Below, in pieces: positions 13,958 through 15,220 of a stretch of 15,220 bases of DNA. This DNA is from Azoarcus sp. (GTDB taxonomy: Bacteria; Pseudomonadota; Gammaproteobacteria; Burkholderiales; Rhodocyclaceae). Position 1 is the stretch's first letter, and each line of letters starts with the position of its first letter. The notes beneath the pieces were generated by a model. The model saw only the letters and a program-made list of their open reading frames with translations. It made no database searches and was not told where the DNA came from. Made by a program: the position numbers and the translations under genes. The stretch spans positions 1 to 15,220 of the forward strand of contig JAIRNL010000159.1 in NCBI GenBank assembly GCA_031258035.1, written 5' to 3'.

Positions 13958-14498
13958 AAAGGCCCGCCACGCTTCTGCTCGTTGTTGCCCTGTCGGCATG
14001 CACGCATCCGACTGTCTCCACAAGTCCAGCCCAGGATCGTTATGAGGAACACGCAACAGAATCCATTTTTGAGAGCAGTCTTAATGACTTGGCATGCCAC
14101 AGCCATCTTACCATATGGCCAAGCAAAACAAGTCGATGGATTTCGAGTGCGGAGATTCTGGGTTGATGGCAGTCGATAGCCTTGCATTTGTGCGAACGCC
14201 TGCGGGTGACAAGGCACTGGCTCAGATGTTTGCCGTTACTCTGGATGCGGCCTATGCCGAATCGCGGACATGTGCGGCGCTGGTCCGTGGCAAGGCGTTG
14301 TTGCCCGCCCTCCAGGCGCTTGACCTGAGACAGGTTCGGCTGAAGTGCGAACGGGTTTATGCCAGTGCAATGAGAGATTACAAGCTGGCAAGCCCCGAAA
14401 AAGGGTGTAATCCGGAGGCCGTAACTCGAACCCTTGTCGAATGGATCATCGGTCAGATCGAGGCAGGCAAAAAATGCGAACCTTGGAACATTGACTGA
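13954..14498 (+). pseudogene. Putative lipoprotein immunity gene for the effector, apparently frameshifted
   Basis: A GTG start overlaps the effector stop (GTGA), and the frame begins MKRPATLLLVVALSACTHPT, a lipoprotein signal with lipobox LSAC, which would put the product in the periplasm where a Tlde1 immunity protein must act. This frame ends at TGA 14164-14166 after 70 residues. A second frame, open from 14088 and running to 14498, encodes a protein-like sequence (FECGDSGLMAVDSLAFVRTP, then several cysteines, ending AGKKCEPWNID) but has no signal peptide and no ribosome binding site at its ATGs. A single one-base change (net -1/+2) between about 14088 and 14163 would fuse the two into one exported protein of roughly 165-180 residues. 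I do not recognise the family. Two independent genes remain possible. Confidence 0.65.
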
Positions 14499-14522
14499 CC
14501 GCAATCGCACAGCCCAAAAGGC

Positions 14523-14548
14523 AAAAGCCCCGCAAGGGGCTTTTTTTT
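14523..14548 (+). terminator. Intrinsic terminator of the effector/immunity cassette
   Basis: AAAAGCCCC (14523-14531), tetraloop GCAA, and GGGGCTTTT (14536-14544) form a 9-bp hairpin followed by an uninterrupted T run to 14548. It lies 24 bases after the stop of the downstream frame. Confidence 0.92.
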
Positions 14549-14622
14549 CACAGTTGTCATACACATGGAATGGCATTTGATGCGCGAGCTATGCAGCATG
14601 CGCAAGGCCTTGTCGTAAATTT
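14549..14622. other. Short spacer between cassette terminator and mobilisation-gene remnant
   Basis: No gene is visible. A weak inverted repeat TGCGC...GCGCA spans about 14580-14611 and may be a remnant of a mobile-element site; nothing else is recognised. Confidence 0.3.
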
Positions 14623-14987
14623 TCACAGGTTCCGCGAGGGGCCACTATCGCGCTCTTGGTCGCATGTGCGCGTGGCGGCCATGACGGCCTTGACCGTGCG
14701 GGCCACGTAGTCCGCCTCGTGTCCGGCCTTGCGAACCGGTAGGGTAGTTCAGGGCTGGCCGTCTCGATGGCCCGGGCGATTTGCTTGTTCGTGTAGCCGT
14801 TGCGGGCCATATCGACGCCGATCATATCGTCGGCGCGGGAAACGTCCATAGACGGCCCATAGCGGTCGTAGAGCCTACGCAAGCCTGCGCCGCCCATGCC
14901 CGCCAGGCACGGAGAAGCCCGATCCGTTTCCGCGAAGCGGAATGCGCCAGGGTGTGGCGCTTTTCCTTCCACAATGACATCGCTCAT
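14623..14987 (-). pseudogene. Remnant of a plasmid relaxase/primase-like protein, frameshifted
   Basis: Read on the minus strand, RLYDRYGPSMDVSRADDMIG is followed by MARNGYTNKQIARAIETASPEL, then the frame shifts and continues RKAGHEADYVARTVKAVMAA to a TGA at 14623-14625. The pattern 'SRAD...ARxGYxxxQIAxAIxxASPEL..RKAGHxxDYVxRTV' is one I associate with a helical region of plasmid relaxase/mobilisation or RepB-type primase proteins. The shift lies near 14745, at about the tyrosine and arginine after SPEL. The fragment is far shorter than any such protein and lacks the catalytic parts, so it is a relic. The 5' limit is uncertain: an in-frame ATG at 14987 is given, but the hairpins at 14928-14964 suggest the homologous part begins near 14895. 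Confidence 0.6.
14928..14964 (+). terminator. Tandem hairpins ending in a T run
   Basis: TTCCGC-GAA-GCGGAA (14928-14942) is followed one base later by GCGCCA-GGGTG-TGGCGC (14944-14960) and TTTT. The second has intrinsic terminator form on the + strand, but no + strand gene precedes it, so it may be left over from a lost gene or be a REP-like element. Confidence 0.45.
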
Positions 14988-15008
14988 GGCGCGGGCGGGC
15001 GTGCGGGT

Positions 15009-15014
15009 TACAAT
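15009..15014 (+). promoter_or_regulatory. Possible -10 element of the PilZ gene
   Basis: TACAAT lies 28 bases before the ATG at 15042. No clear -35 is present at the usual distance. Confidence 0.35.
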
Positions 15015-15041
15015 CGAGCCCGTTTCCCACCCGATGCGAGC

Positions 15042-15220
15042 ATGACAATGGATCACGCTTCTCCACGAGATCGCCGCCTCGACCGCCGCATTCCCCTTGG
15101 GTGCGCCGCCCATATCCATTCGCGCGACGGCGAGCAGATCGCGGCGGAGTGCATCGAACTGAGCGTGAGCGGGATGACGCTGCACGCGCCCTACGTGCCC
15201 GGCGAAGGCGAAGTGCTCGA
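15042..15220 (+). CDS. PilZ-domain protein, N-terminus (partial, runs off the right edge)
   Basis: The first 59 residues are visible. After a short leader (MTMDHASP) comes RDRRLDRRIPLG, which carries the RxxxR motif of PilZ (Arg11 and Arg15, or Arg12 and Arg16), then a beta strand and ELSVSGMTL (39-47), which aligns with the second PilZ motif [D/N]xSxxG except that Glu replaces Asp/Asn. PilZ domains bind cyclic di-GMP and regulate motility, pili or exopolysaccharide. The ATG at 15042 or the in-frame ATG at 15048 may be used; neither has a strong ribosome binding site. The partner domain, if any, lies outside the window. Confidence 0.75.
   Translation, partial: MTMDHASPRDRRLDRRIPLGCAAHIHSRDGEQIAAECIELSVSGMTLHAPYVPGEGEVL

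Noticed and set aside
14088..14163. Programmed -1 ribosomal frameshift joining the two halves of the immunity gene
   Set aside because: No X-XXY-YYZ slippery heptamer in the correct phase and no clear following hairpin were found; an indel is simpler.
10686..15220. attR copy of the tRNA-Arg 3' end that would delimit an intact island
   Set aside because: By eye no second TTCGATTCCTGTCGGGG-like segment occurs downstream, so no complete island can be claimed in this window.

Overview
The window comes from a GC-rich Gram-negative bacterium, most likely a betaproteobacterium of a Rhodocyclales-like type. The grounds are LPS genes (kdsD, lptC, lptA, gmhB, waaA), a PHA-granule phasin, and a glyQ-glyS-gmhB-plsC order that I recall from betaproteobacteria. 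Assignments rest on motifs and remembered family sequences; no search was run.

Layout. (1) 2-2816, + strand: the 3' end of an unrecognised gene, then three prepilin-like proteins in overlapping or tightly packed order, which look like the minor-pilin part of a type IV pilus or type II secretion-like cluster. (2) 2888-5036, + strand: kdsD, lptC and lptA, each joined to the next by an overlapping TGATG. This is the familiar KDO/LPS-transport cluster, but kdsC and lptB are not where they normally sit. (3) 5153-5892: a phasin gene behind a perfect TTGACA-N16-TATAAT promoter and two TGC/GCA inverted repeats that are candidate PhaR sites. (4) 5932-5982: a 22-bp perfect hairpin serving as a shared terminator. 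(5) 6024-10405, - strand: glyQ, glyS, gmhB and plsC as one compact operon. (6) 10611-11283: tRNA-Arg(CCU) followed by a truncated phage/island integrase, i.e. an old integration scar. (7) 11284-13328: waaA (+) and a BamE-like lipoprotein (-), tail to tail. (8) 13400-14548: a lower-GC cassette encoding an orphan Tlde1-type (DUF2778) peptidoglycan-targeting effector, translationally coupled to a lipoprotein-type putative immunity gene that appears frameshifted, closed by a strong terminator. (9) 14623-14987: a frameshifted remnant of a plasmid relaxase/primase-like gene. (10) 15042 to the end: the start of a PilZ-domain protein.

How it fits together. Much of the core content concerns the envelope: KDO synthesis (KdsD), KDO transfer to lipid A (WaaA), heptose supply (GmhB), LPS transport (LptC/LptA), phospholipid acylation (PlsC) and pilus parts. 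The stretch from the tRNA to about 15 kb is a mosaic in which conserved envelope genes alternate with eroded mobile DNA. The most interesting unit is the effector/immunity cassette, which has no type VI secretion structural genes beside it and a seemingly broken immunity frame.
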